Assembly: GCF_038502225.1 (NCBI RefSeq)
Contig: NC_091378.1
Span: 8,330,427 to 8,394,426, forward strand
Reading direction: 5' to 3'
DNA length: 64,000 nucleotides
Source: Cherax quadricarinatus
Taxonomy: Eukaryota > Arthropoda > Malacostraca > Decapoda > Parastacidae
The stretch's first letter is position 1. Each line of letters begins with the position of its first letter. Below, one piece after another: positions 54,880 to 64,000 of this stretch. The translations under genes were made by a program, and so were the position numbers. The notes beneath the pieces were generated by a model. That model saw only the letters and a program-made list of their open reading frames with translations. It did not search any database and was not told where the DNA came from.

Positions 54880-56227
54880 AGTATTTACAGTGGAGACAGA
54901 AAGGGCTGTGGGAAGTCAGAACAGAGGGGTACACCAACAAGAGATATACCAACAAGTGTTGGATGAAATACACACAAACAAGGAGGTGAAGCTGTTAAAT
55001 GACCTTGATATCTCAAAGGCGGTGGGACCAGACATCTCTCCGTGGTTCCTTAGAGAGGGAGCAGGGATGCTGTGTGTGCCACTAACAACAATTTTCAACA
55101 CATCCATTGAAACTGGGCAACTACCTGAGTGGAAAACGGTAAATGTAGTCCCCATTTTTAAGAAAGGAGAGAGACACGAGGCACTATAGACCAGCGTCAC
55201 TGACGTGCATAGTATGCAGAGTCATGGAGAAGATTGTCAGGAGGAGAGTTGCAGAGCACCTAGAACAGAAAAAGCGTATAAACGATATCCAGCACGGATT
55301 CATTGAAGGCAAATCCTGTGTCACAAACCTACCGGAGTTTTATGACAATGTAACGGAAGTAAGACACGAGAGGTGGATAGATCGCATTTTCTTGGACTCC
55401 AAGGCCTTCAACACAGTTAATCGCAAGAGATTAGTACAAAAGCTAGATGATCAGGCACGTATAACAGTAAGGGCCCTGCAATGGATCAGAGAATGCCTGA
55501 TAGGGAGGCAACAACGAGTCATGGTACGTGACGAGTTATCAGAGTGGGCGCCTGTGACAACCGGGTTTCCACAGGGGTCAGTCCTAGGAGCAGTGCTATT
55601 TTTGGTATATGCGAATGACATGACGGAAGGGAGATAATGGTTATAACTAACCATAATTTTTAAAGGCGTGGACCGGTAAGCCAGCGGAAGGCCTCGGTTA
55701 GATGACCAAAAGCTCCAACGGCGGGTCATCATCTGACTAAGACCCGCGCCAGAAAACACTTGTCCTGTTTCCTGACGAACCTTACCTAATCTAATGACGG
55801 AAGGGATAGTCTCAGAAGTGTCCCTGTTTGCAGATGATGTGAATTTCATGAGGAGAATTAAATAGGATGAGGATCAGGCAGAACTACAAAGTTGCTGGAG
55901 AGGCTGCAAGCTGGGTCCAGCAACTGGGTCCTCGAATTATACCCCGCCAAATGCAAAGTCACGAAGATCGGGGAAGGACAAAGAAGACCGCAGACAGAGT
56001 ACAGGCTAGGTGGCCAAAGACTGCAAACCTCACTCATGGAAAAGGGTCTTGGGATGAGTATAATATCGAGCACATCTCCTGAGGCGCACATCAACAAGAG
56101 ATCTACTGCAGCATATGGGCGCCTGGCAAACCTGAGAATAGCGTTCCGATACCTCAGTAAGGAATCGTTCAAGACTCTGTACACCGTGTACGTCAGGCCC
56201 ATACTGGAGTATGCAGCACTAGTTTAG
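54880..56227 (+). pseudogene. C-family LINE RT, copy C2, split by family D
   Basis: SKAVGPDISPWFLREGAG, LPEWKTVNVVPIFKKGER (54890-55189); then INDIQHGFIEGKSCVTNL, IDRIFLDSKAFNTVN (first Asp), TTGFPQGSVLGAVLFLVYANDMTEG (55224-55637). After the insertion: VSLFADDVNFMRRI (FADD, near 55825), ILEYNPAKCKV-like sequence and TLYTVYVRPILEYAALV (to 56227). Frameshifts and the insertion make it inactive. Confidence 0.75.
55633..55793 (-). mobile_element. family D element, complete, 13-bp target duplication
   Basis: ATGACGGAAGGGA at 55620-55632 and 55794-55806 flanks 161 bp of foreign sequence. Minus strand: TAGATTAGGTAAGGTTCGTC at the 5' end, GGTCATCTAACCGAGGCCTTCC inside, AAAAATTATGGTTAG at the 3' end. 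The target duplication length and lack of TIRs fit a retroposed SINE rather than a DNA transposon. Confidence 0.8.
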
Positions 56228-56379
56228 AACCCACACCTGGTCAAGCACATCAAGAAATTAGAGAAAGTGCTAAGGGGATTGACCTACGAAGAAAGGTTAA
56301 GGGAAATCGCCCGGAGCATACTGGAGGACAGGAGGAGCTATGTCTCGACCCCTGCAACCACAACTAGGCGAGTACACAC

Positions 56380-56415
<36 letters not shown>

Positions 56416-56601
56416 GTCCTTCCTGCCTGGTACCTCATTACCCTTCTACTCCAGCTGACAAGGAGAATTCAAACCACCATCAATCTGCTATAATTGATGT
56501 CCAATTCCCCTATTATTGAAGACCGGGAAGACGGAAGGAGATCCTTTGAGCATCCCACATCAAGGACTTGCTCCAGGGAGGAGGAAGGAATCCCTCTTAG
56601 G

Positions 56602-56607
<6 letters not shown>

Positions 56608-56673
<66 letters not shown>
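56608..56673. repeat. (TA)n microsatellite
   Basis: About 66 bp of TA. Confidence 0.95.
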
Positions 56674-56678
<5 letters not shown>

Positions 56679-56679
56679 A

Positions 56680-56830
56680 ACACAGCGGCCGTCTCCTGCC
56701 AAGGAAGGGTGATCCAAATAAGAAGATACTTTTACCATCATTCACTTAATCTCTGTCTTGCCAGAGTGGCGCCTTTACTACAGTTCAAAACTGCAAATAT
56801 CCCCACCCCTTCTTCATAGTGTAGGCACTA
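56680..56830 (+). repeat. family I interspersed repeat
   Basis: AACACAGCGGCCGTCTCCTGCCAAGG..GGGTGATCC..ACCATCATTCACTTAATC. A short match, CACAGCGGCCGTTTCCCACCAAG, lies at 30599-30622. Confidence 0.55.
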
Positions 56831-57076
56831 TACTACTTTTAATGTAAATTAATTACAGGGGGCCAACGTTTCGGTCATCATTCACCATCATTGGGATCTG
56901 CATGTACAAAATATCAATGAACAGGTTTAAGTAAGAGTTAAACCAAAAAAGGTTGATTTAAAAAACAAAACTAGGCAACATAAGGTTTGGTGAGTTACTT
57001 ATATGAAGAGTGGCAGAAACTATGTTTATTCTCATTATACAGTTTAATATTTGAGTTTTCTTTTAAATAAGGGTAT

Positions 57077-57113
57077 TGTATGACATTCCACAATATTCGT
57101 GGAATGTCATACA
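57077..57113. repeat. perfect 15-bp inverted repeat, 7-nt loop
   Basis: TGTATGACATTCCAC, AATATTC, GTGGAATGTCATACA. Confidence 0.9.
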
Positions 57114-57155
57114 CTACAAATGTATCGATGTTTTCGAGGAATTCAAATGTAAATT

Positions 57156-57156
<1 letters not shown>

Positions 57157-57199
<43 letters not shown>
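57157..57199. repeat. (CT)n microsatellite
   Basis: About 42 bp of CT. Confidence 0.95.
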
Positions 57200-57202
<3 letters not shown>

Positions 57203-57349
57203 GTGCGAGAACGAGCTGAGAATTTCTCAAGCTAAAACGATTTGCGTTCTAATGACTGGTAAAGAAATCAGCAGCTCCATATACACAAATTTTTCACCTT
57301 CTTGAAATATACCATTACCAAATCACCCATTATTTACGGTCTTTATTAA

Positions 57350-57566
57350 GTGTACTGAAGACAAACACAGTCTTCAAGCTGGCACTGGACAAGCACCTAA
57401 AGTCGGTTCCTGACCAGTCGGGCTGTGGCTCGTACGTTGATTTGCGTGCAGCCAGCAACAACAGCCTGGTTGATCAGGCTCTGATCCACCAGGAGGCCTG
57501 GTCACAGACCGGGCCGCGGGGGCGTTGACCCCCGGAACTCTCTCCAGGTAAACTCCAGGTAAACAT
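57350..57566 (+). mobile_element. family G LINE 3' end
   Basis: Translates TVFKLALDKHLKSVPDQSGC, then YVDLRAASNNSLVDQALIHQ to a TGA at about 57531, resembling the extreme C-terminus of LINE RTs (TLGSFKFRLHKYMSG in copy A). It ends CCAGGTAAACTCCAGGTAAAC, a tail repeat. Other pieces at 52780-52925 and 62388-62458. Confidence 0.6.
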
Positions 57567-57639
57567 GTGCAACACTGTTGATGCCTATATCTGCTAGACA
57601 TCATCTGACTCCAAAATTTGAAAAAGATACACTGCCATG

Positions 57640-58160
57640 ACTGGAATACACAAATAACCCACATTTTGGAGAAATAAACTTATGACGACGTTTCGGTCCG
57701 ACTTGGACTATTAAATAGTCACACAGTAACACACGAAGGTAAGGGAGCCTTCTTCATCCTCTTTCTGTCCTGTCCCTGTCCTTCTCACGTATATATAGTG
57801 GCTCCGTTACCTTTGTGTCTTAGTGTGTGACCAGTTAATGGCCAAGTCTGACCGAAACGTCGTCCTCAGGCCACTTCTTCGTCCTGTACTTCAGATTCAT
57901 CGAGACTGGTACTGAGCACTTGCTCTTAGAGGGACTGATTACCTCAGCTTCTACCTCTTCTGTTTTTGTCCTTGTGTTGTATGGATAAAGCCACTGGCTG
58001 GCAAAACGTCTAAATGATAAAGATACCCAGTTGTCGCACATGTGTCGAGTTCAACTTAAGACGACGTTTCGGTCTGACTTGGACCTTAGCACTTCTGTTT
58101 GGCTAGTTAAGGGTCAAGATGGTGGTCAAAATCGGACCGAAGCGTTGTCATGAGTCATAA
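57640..58160. mobile_element. cluster of family F and E fragments
   Basis: Family F (minus) at 57650-57720, F (plus) at 57820-57865 (GTCTGACCGAAACGTCGTC), E (plus) at 57870-58045 with decayed core (GGATAA, GCCACTGGCTGGC, AAAACGTC), F (minus) 58048-58085 and F (plus) 58110-58160. Nested or concatenated fold-backs. Confidence 0.6.
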
Positions 58161-58599
58161 TGACTGCTTTGAGGGGACATGAGCTATACTTCTTCATCGC
58201 CACGCTGATGGGAGAGTCATCTGTAAAAACTTGCATTTGTGGTCACAGTGGTGGCCCATGCTAACCTCTGTGTGGTGTATAAATATACCTAGTTGGATGA
58301 ATCTTATTGTAGCCAGCTGGCCCAGTGCCTTACGCACTGGCCTGAAGTTTTACGACTCACTTGCCGCGAGTTAAGTCCCCACACGTACGTTGGCTTCATT
58401 TTAAGGGAGGGTTATGTATTCTTCAGCTTGTCGGTATTATATACCATTCGTGTTACAAGTCAGTATATTATATTCAGCAGTTTTAACAGCGAACGTGGGA
58501 ATCCCAACGCTCTGAGAGCCTACAATGTGTCCTGCTCTGCCAAATGGTAGGTGTCTGATTATATTTACTTATTGTCAACTACGTAAATGTACATTAATT

Positions 58600-58700
58600 A
58601 GCACACAAATAACCGGCACATAGGAGACAGGCTAATGTCGACGTTTGGGTCCAACTTGGATCATTAACTAGTCACACAGAAGCGCGAAGGGAAGGGAGCC
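58600..58700 (-). mobile_element. family F fragment (minus)
   Basis: CACAAATAACCGGCACATAGGAGA, GTCGACGTTTGGGTCC, TTGGATCATTAACTAGTCACAC: the 3' end through the hairpin of family F. Confidence 0.55.
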
Positions 58701-58954
58701 AGAATATGGTCCAAATTATTAGAATTTTCAGTTTCCTGCGTGTAGGATATTTGTTTATTGGTACCATCGGGGTATTGTGGCATTTTATTCTTACATTAAT
58801 CTAACAATTTTAAACTTTAATCAATATTTTGTATGGAGTTTCCGAATCGCAGCGCGCACGCAAGTTCCTATTTAAATGGCAGGTTGAACGTGAATTGTAT
58901 ACTTGAATAGAACTAAAGGTAAATAAGAGGTTTAAATGTTATCTAAGTTTAATA

Positions 58955-58987
58955 AAGGTGGACCTTTAAGCCAGTGAAAGGCCTCGG
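58955..58987 (-). mobile_element. family D fragment
   Basis: TGGACCTTTAAGCCAGTGAAAGGCCTCGGTCAC is the reverse complement of the family D 3' half; the rest is replaced by the adjoining minisatellite. Confidence 0.6.
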
Positions 58988-59370
58988 TCACCTCAGCACC
59001 AGGGACCACCTCAGCATCAGGGGTCACCTCAGCACCAGGGGTCACCTCAGCACCAGGGGTCACCTCAGCACCAAGGGTCACCTCAGCACCAGAGGTCACC
59101 TCAGCACCAGGGGCCACCTCAGCACCAGGGGCCACCTCAGCACCAGGGGCCACCTCAGCACCAGGGGTCACCTCAGCACCAGGGGTCACCTCAGCACCAA
59201 GGACCACCTCAGCACCAGGGGTCACCTCAGCACCAGGGACCACCTCAGCACCAAGGGCCACCTCAGCACCAAGGACCACCTCAGCACCAAGGGCCACCTC
59301 AGCACCAAGGACCACCTCAGCACCAGGGACCACCTCAGCACCAAGGGCCACCTCAGCACCAAGGGCCACC
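58988..59370. repeat. 18-bp minisatellite, about 21 copies
   Basis: CACCTCAGCACCAGGGGT with A/G and C/T variants. Period is a multiple of 3, so both strands stay open (HLSTRG; GAEV), but no gene adjoins. Confidence 0.9.
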
Positions 59371-60054
59371 TCTACCCCTTAAAGTCATTCACCTTCTCTT
59401 GCAGACAGCAACTTCCAACTACAATCTCTTTTTCCCGGGACTGCAAAATTGCACCTTCCATCTGCTGGAGCTATAAACGTTGTGTGGTTGAGATTAAAGT
59501 CAGTGTTCACAGTCTTTCTTAATTCTTCAAGACAGAACTAGCTTGAGCTACCTGGAAAACTTGTCTGCAAGTGCTGCAAAAAGTTCTACCGACAAGCCTC
59601 ATAAGACTGCACTCTGTGCCTCACTTTTTAGCAGTAAAGATTCATATATACTCTTATATTCCATGGGATAACTTGGCTCTCTTCACCGGCATCAAAACAC
59701 TTCTCCCACCTCCTTCAGTAGAGACGCAGGAAGTCATACCTGCTCTTCTGTATTCAACATTAAAGATTATAAGGTATTCGCTAAGGGGCACCTTGAAGTG
59801 GTTGCCTGATTTCTTCCTCCTCTCGTTTATTTTAAAGTCTCATCCGATGGGCTTCAAATTTTCAATTATGGTTTATTGTAATGGAGGAACAGTTCATGTA
59901 ACTATCGACGCATTTTGGTGCCCTCCTGAAATTTCCGTGTAACATGTAAAAGCATCTCCCGATCGGATTCAGAGTCCAGTAAATGTGTGCCCTAATATGA
60001 AGGTCGAGACTGTTATTGAAGTGTATCTTTATCCAGAATAAAGATGCTCAAAAC
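59371..60054 (+). other. unassigned, one 123-codon frame
   Basis: A plus frame at 59571-59942 (starts MLQKVLPTSLIRLH) has two hydrophobic patches but no motif I know. Without homologs it cannot be called a gene. Confidence 0.3.
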
Positions 60055-60230
60055 ACGTACGGGTGGGGTTAGAACCCATAGAAAATGAGTAGTAAAACTC
60101 CAGGTCAGTGCGTAAACCACCCGTACCTTGGTTCATTTGCAATCGTATTGTCACGATTTCCTGAGTAAAGACACCCCAAGGTTGCACAAGTGTCTCGTTT
60201 ATCATCTTGTCGGTTTTCTAAACCATTTAT
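60055..60230. mobile_element. rearranged SINE joined to a family E 3' end
   Basis: 60055-60118 is the reverse complement of a SINE head (minus: TGGTTTACGCACTGACCTGG, then GGGTTCTAACCCC box B). 60119-60165 is the plus-strand tail (CCCGTACCTTGGTT, TTTGCAATCGTATTGTCACG). Then AAAGACACCCCAAGGTTGCACAAG, the family E 3' end. Confidence 0.5.
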
Positions 60231-60574
60231 TCAAGTGTATAATAAACAAGTAGCCAATTTTAGGTGCAGAATAGTGTGAATTTCCCCCTTAAATTACGTT
60301 ATAAATGAGCACACCTATTTGAATGGCTTCAGTATTTAATGGTTGAGGCATCTTGTAGACAGGATACTACTCAGTAAGTTTATATTATGTAGGTACAAAT
60401 TTGTCAATAAATTCTAGATAAAAAACTTGAAATTGATACACAATAACTGGGAAATGCCTCTCGTGATGGGCTTCAAACTTTAATCGCTGGTGTAATATGT
60501 TAATTGTACTGTTCGTCTTGTTGTTAGCCAGGAATAGTCTCAATTTTTCCAATTTGATTAAATACATTGTGTAG

Positions 60575-60770
60575 ATGAATGGTTCAGAGAACCGACATGT
60601 TGTTGAATTAGACACATGTGTAACTCTCGGGTATCTTTATTGATTAAACGTTTCGCCACACAGTGGCTTCATCAGTCCATACAAAGGAGAAACTTGAAGA
60701 ACAGGAGGAGAATGAGGTAATCAGTCCCTCAGCCTTGAGTAGATGTGGTCAGTCCATCAATCTTGAATAG
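60575..60770 (-). mobile_element. family E repeat (minus)
   Basis: 3' end ATTAGACACATGTGTAAC, core at 60652-60676, body GAGGTAATCAGTCCCTCAGCC. It abuts the CR1 fragment that begins at about 60784. Confidence 0.75.
60652..60676 (-). ncRNA. predicted hammerhead ribozyme core
   Basis: Minus strand: CTGATGA, helix II GCCAC-TGT-GTGGC, GAAACGTT. Helix I has decayed beyond the first pair. Confidence 0.5.
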
Positions 60771-60783
60771 AATTCTATTCAAG

Positions 60784-61369
60784 AATTTTCATATCTAGAT
60801 GCCTTATGAATTTCGTCCCATAACAGCTTACTGCACTCCTTATCAAGGTTTGGGGGCATATAAATCACACCCAAAATTAATTTGTCACGTCCCTCTAGAA
60901 ACTGAAGCCAAACAGATTCTATGTTCGATGTTTCTAATCTGATATCATATCTAAGACAACAATTTAAATTTTCTCTGACATACATCGCTACTCCACCATC
61001 CTTCCTGTTGACCTTATCAGTGTGGAATAGTTTATAACCCTGTATGTTGCATCCAGAAGGCATTTCTCTATCTTTCAGGTTGAACCAGGTCTCTGTTATA
61101 CCAATAATATCTATATTACCTACACTTGCAAGTAATCTTAGCTCATCTATCTTATTTCTTAGAGTCCTACTATTTGCATAGTAAACCTTAAGGGAGCTAG
61201 TCACTCGTTGCCCTCTACTATCTCTCTTTGTTTGTTGATCAATTGATTTGCCATTACTAGCAACTTTATTTTGAATATTGTCTTTTAAACATATCCCTGA
61301 GGTATCCCGGTAATAACTGCTGTTTTTAACCCTAACGATGCAGCCTGACTGTTTCCCACAAACACCCAT
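60784..61369 (-). pseudogene. CR1 ORF2 N-terminus, APE endonuclease (truncated)
   Basis: Starts at the ATG complement 61369-61367, 12 bases after the ORF1 stop. YYANSRTLRNKIDELRLL, IGITETWFN with catalytic Glu, GGVAMYVRENLNCCL (intact where copy B is frameshifted), ILGVIYMPPN, then cut after HKASRYEN, before GDFN. About 195 open codons, so the decay is recent. Confidence 0.8.
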
Positions 61370-61383
61370 ACCTCTATAATCTA

Positions 61384-62229
61384 TCAGTTTAAATTCCTAG
61401 ACAAGTCATCAATTACTCTCTCAGTCGAATTGGCTAATGCAACCACTCCTTCCCCAGAGAGATGAACCCCATCCCTTGCATACATATCACGTTTGCCAAA
61501 GAATAGGTCCCAGTTATCAATGAAGGGGATTGGAAGTTCCTTGCAGTACCTGTCTAGCCAGCAATTTATACCAATTGCCCTAGACATCCATTCATTGCCC
61601 ACTCCCTTTCTAGGCAAGATGCTACATATGACTGGGATCCCTCCCGTAGACCTAACTACTTCTATGGCTGACCTGTACTTATCCAGCAGCTCCTCTCTCC
61701 TGCCCTTCCCAATGTCATTACCCCCAGCACTAAGACAGATAATGGGCTTGTTCCCATTACCTGCCATAATATTATCGAACCTGCTGACTATGTCACTAAC
61801 ACCAGCTCCAAGAAGACACTCTCTGTCTGACCTTTCTGTCTGTTACAAAATGCACAGTCCATATATCTTACCTGAGAATCTCCTATTAAAATATTCTTAC
61901 CTGCATTAGCAGGGGAATCAGTGGTACCTTCAACCTCACTAACCACTGAAGTACACTCGTCTTGGAGAACAGATAATCGATTTCCTACCTTCACATCTTC
62001 TCTAACTCTCCTCATCTTCCTTCTTCCTGAACTGTGAACCACTTGCCACTTAAAGCAGCTGCCACTATCACTGCTGGTGACCATTTTCTCCTTACCAGCT
62101 AAATCCTTCTCACACTCACTTCCAAACTCATCTATGCGAAACTTCAGCCTCCTATTTTCCTCCTGAAGAAGTAGGACCTCCTCCTTCAACACTTTGAACC
62201 TGAGATTCTAAAGCACTACAACAAGCCAT
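61384..62229 (-). pseudogene. CR1 ORF1: coiled coil plus SGNH esterase
   Basis: Likely ATG at 62229-62227 in a good context (CACCATGG). MACCSALESQV, a one-base frameshift, then KEEVLLLQEENRRLKFRID (coiled coil). NILIGDSQVRYMD carries SGNH block I (GDS). A second one-base frameshift near 61850 (CNRQ / TERSDRECLLGAGVSD) precedes LSAGGNDIG (block III) and DGVHLSGEG (block V, DxxH). These blocks supply the catalytic Ser, oxyanion residues, Asp and His of SGNH hydrolases. An esterase-bearing ORF1 is known in some CR1-group LINEs. Two frameshifts make this copy inactive. Confidence 0.8.
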
Positions 62230-62387
62230 GGTGCTTGGTAACAGCCCACGCTAACTCCCAAGAGCTTAGGCAGGTATGACCACACGTGACCACTGACCTC
62301 AGCGTGCTGACCGATAACGTTATCATACTTGCTAGTGGCTGTCGTTATGCTTAACAATATTTCACTGCATGTAAACTACCTATTGTT

Positions 62388-62458
62388 TACCTCGAGTTTA
62401 TCAGGAGAGAGTTCCGGGGGTCAGCGCTCCCGCGGCCCGGTCTGTGACCAGGCCTCTG
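62388..62458 (-). mobile_element. family G LINE 3' tail (minus)
   Basis: GGAGAGAGTTCCGGGGGTCAGCG..GCGGCCCGGTCTGTGACCAGGCCTC, the reverse complement of 57475-57545. Confidence 0.65.
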
Positions 62459-63380
62459 CAATGAAAAGCAATAATTTCTTGAATTTGAGTTTCGTAACGC
62501 TGTGGTTAGCAATTTGCAAACGCCCGTTTGTGAATTGTTAAGCATTTCAAAATCTCGTTCGTTGTTCACTGCATTTCGTAGCATATGATGAATTGACTTA
62601 ACAATAGTTTGGTGTTCCGGGGTATTAGAGTGACCGTCTAGCTTCGGCTTGGCGCCCGTACTTATCTGAAATCTAGCTGAGTGGTGAGAGTACTGTGTTC
62701 TTTGATACAATGTGCATGTTCGAATCTTGCTATGGACTGAGAGATAATATTTGATAGAAAATGTTTGAGAACGCCGTATTCGACAGCCTTTAAATGTTCA
62801 GTTCTGGTGAACTATTAATATGGGAAAATTCATAGAACAATTGGTGTGTATAGGCGCCGTCTGGTCAGTGTTGTATAGACCATTTCCGATTTTTGTTTCA
62901 ATATAATGACTTTAGAAAGCCTCTTCTGATCTGCTGAGAAAATTGGTACAGATAATGTAATGTTTTGTTGTCGTTATGCCCATTTTAATTTCGAAATGAT
63001 TCATTATATCTTTTCATTTTTCAGCCGGCGTTTGCCTCTTCTGAACTGCATCAAAGCGGCGGTTCGATTCCCAGTACCCTATACACAATTGTTTTTCTCA
63101 TATAGTGAGAAGTGGCCGGTCTCGAGTCCTCTAGGCAGGATGTACAGTACTTGAACTCTGATGAAAGGATGGGGATACCGCAGTTCTGAAGGTAATTTGA
63201 ATTCTGATGTCTGCGCACTTCTCGCTAAACAGCTATTGAATGAGTGGCGGTGAATGTGTTTCAGTTTTTTGAGTCAATCTATCATGGTGGGAGACGTCCA
63301 GCATGATAAAAACATCACACGAGTGGTGATGTTCGATCAGTACTATGTTGAACATCAATGGTATACAATACTGATAAGAT
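62459..63380. other. no recognisable feature
   Basis: Mixed sequence without recognisable frames or repeats. Confidence 0.35.
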
Positions 63381-63804
63381 AAAGAATTCGACACGTGCAA
63401 CATCTGGATGGCGAAACGGCTACAATAAAGATACCCAGATGTTGCCTGTGTGTCTAAGTCTTCCTATTGTCGGTAATGTATACCATTCATGCAACATCAT
63501 GGAATCGTGGGTCAATGACATTGACCCGTCCCTCGGGTATGATCTGTCTTCACTAGGGTATCCCTCCTACCAGTGACAATGTCTTCATCTGCTGCACGTC
63601 CCTCACCTGAGGCCAGTATATAAGCACCAATCTTCATGTCTGTGCTTCAGATTCTTCAAGACTATGGTGCTCTTTACTAACTTCAAATCTCCAGTTCTAC
63701 AGTTTTTCCATTATGCGCTGGAATTTGTATTGACAAAGCCACTGGATGGCGGAGCGTCTACAATAAAAATACCCAAATGTTACATATTTGTCTAATTCTT
63801 CATT
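63381..63804 (+). mobile_element. family E: partial unit plus complete unit in tandem
   Basis: 63385-63490 starts inside helix II (ATCTGGATGGCGAAACGGCTACAA, segments) and runs to the family 3' end (TTGTCGGTAATGTATACC). The next unit follows at once, with TATATAAG at 63617-63624, TTCAGATTCTTCAAGACTATGG, and a core at 63725-63763 in which GAAA has become GGAG, helix I TTGTA/TACAA being kept. Core spacing is 343 bp. Confidence 0.7.
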
Positions 63805-64000
63805 ATCCAATATGTTTACACACTAAAATTCTCACTTTCATTACCCTATATGTTTACACACTAAAATTCTCACTTTCATTACCCACTGTGTTTACACACT
63901 AAAATTCTCACTTTCATTGCCCACTGTGTTTACACACTAAAATTCTCACTTTCATTACCCACTGTTTACACACTAAAATTCTCACTTTCATTGCCCACTG
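63805..64000. repeat. 38-bp tandem repeat running off the window
   Basis: Unit ACCCACTGTGTTTACACACT, AAAATTCTCACTTTCATT, five copies with single-base variants; the array continues past the end. Confidence 0.9.

Larger units (their letters stand above)
53505..56415 (+). mobile_element. C-family LINE copy C2
   Basis: Proline-rich linker, endonuclease, RT and 3' UTR, ending CTCGACCCCTGCAACCACAA, CTAGGCGAGTACACAC and (CA)n at 56376-56414. Starts at the (CA)n of C3. A family D element is inserted in the RT (55633-55793), and about 300 bp of the C-terminal region is deleted near 56330. Confidence 0.8.
60784..62230 (-). mobile_element. CR1 LINE 5' half, 3'-truncated
   Basis: Contains the ORF1 start, all of ORF1 and the first two thirds of the endonuclease, then stops at about 60784 next to a family E repeat. 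Very close to copy B where they overlap. A LINE piece with its 5' end but no 3' end is unusual for insertion by target priming and implies later deletion or a rearrangement. Confidence 0.8.

Noticed and set aside
58932..59522. Collagen- or antifreeze-like repeat proteins (GAEV, HLSTRG)
   Set aside because: 18-bp minisatellite open on both strands; no signal peptide or gene structure.
59571..59942. 123-codon frame as a membrane protein gene
   Set aside because: No family motif; flanked by repeats; chance frame cannot be excluded.

Overview
This window looks like an animal nuclear genome segment made almost entirely of repeats. I found no host gene and no rRNA or complete tRNA gene that I can defend. 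Long (TA)n, (CA)n and (CT)n tracts, CR1-group LINEs whose ORF1 carries an SGNH esterase, a Penelope-like element (PLE) with a GIY-YIG endonuclease, tRNA-derived SINEs, a Tc1 relic, and an element beginning TTAGGTTAGG (the arthropod telomere motif) together suggest an arthropod. From memory of such repeat mixtures, a decapod crustacean is most likely, but that is inference.

Layout. 1-3.1 kb: tRNA-like SINE heads, huge TA tracts, a TIR element sitting in TA repeats, and a broken Tc1 transposase. 4.1-8.3 kb: degenerate tandem arrays, including a satellite whose monomer shares the body of a SINE lying inside it. 8.9-14.5 kb: two CR1 LINEs, one nested in the other; the inner one has a reverse transcriptase (RT) frame broken by a single stop. 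15-34 kb: microsatellites, minisatellites (31-bp, 43-bp and 24-bp arrays), SINE palindromes and many copies of a short ribozyme-bearing repeat (family E). 35.2-39.7 kb: a decayed LINE of a second family (C) ending in (AC)n, with a CR1 tail inserted in it. 40.2-41.2 kb: a PLE with inverted ribozyme-bearing ends, followed by a second TIR element. 47.9-51.1 kb: an old, nearly complete CR1 on the minus strand with a SINE inside. 52.9-56.4 kb: more C-family LINE copies. 60.8-62.2 kb: the 5' half of a CR1 (ORF1 plus start of the endonuclease), minus strand. The window ends inside a 38-bp tandem array.

The most interesting theme is a set of hammerhead-ribozyme-like cores (CTGANGA or TTGATAA, short hairpin, GAAA, then a self-complementary ACGT or AGCGCT) in both the PLE ends and the non-coding family E. 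Positions 3 and 8 of the core covary (C-G or U-A), several copies keep a helix I, and E occurs as a head-to-tail tandem with ribozymes about 422 bp apart, as in PLE pseudo-LTRs or retrozymes. Many copies, and one SINE with a 13-bp target duplication, are near-perfect palindromes whose loops sit at the element's 5' end. This fits second-strand synthesis primed by the folded-back cDNA end.
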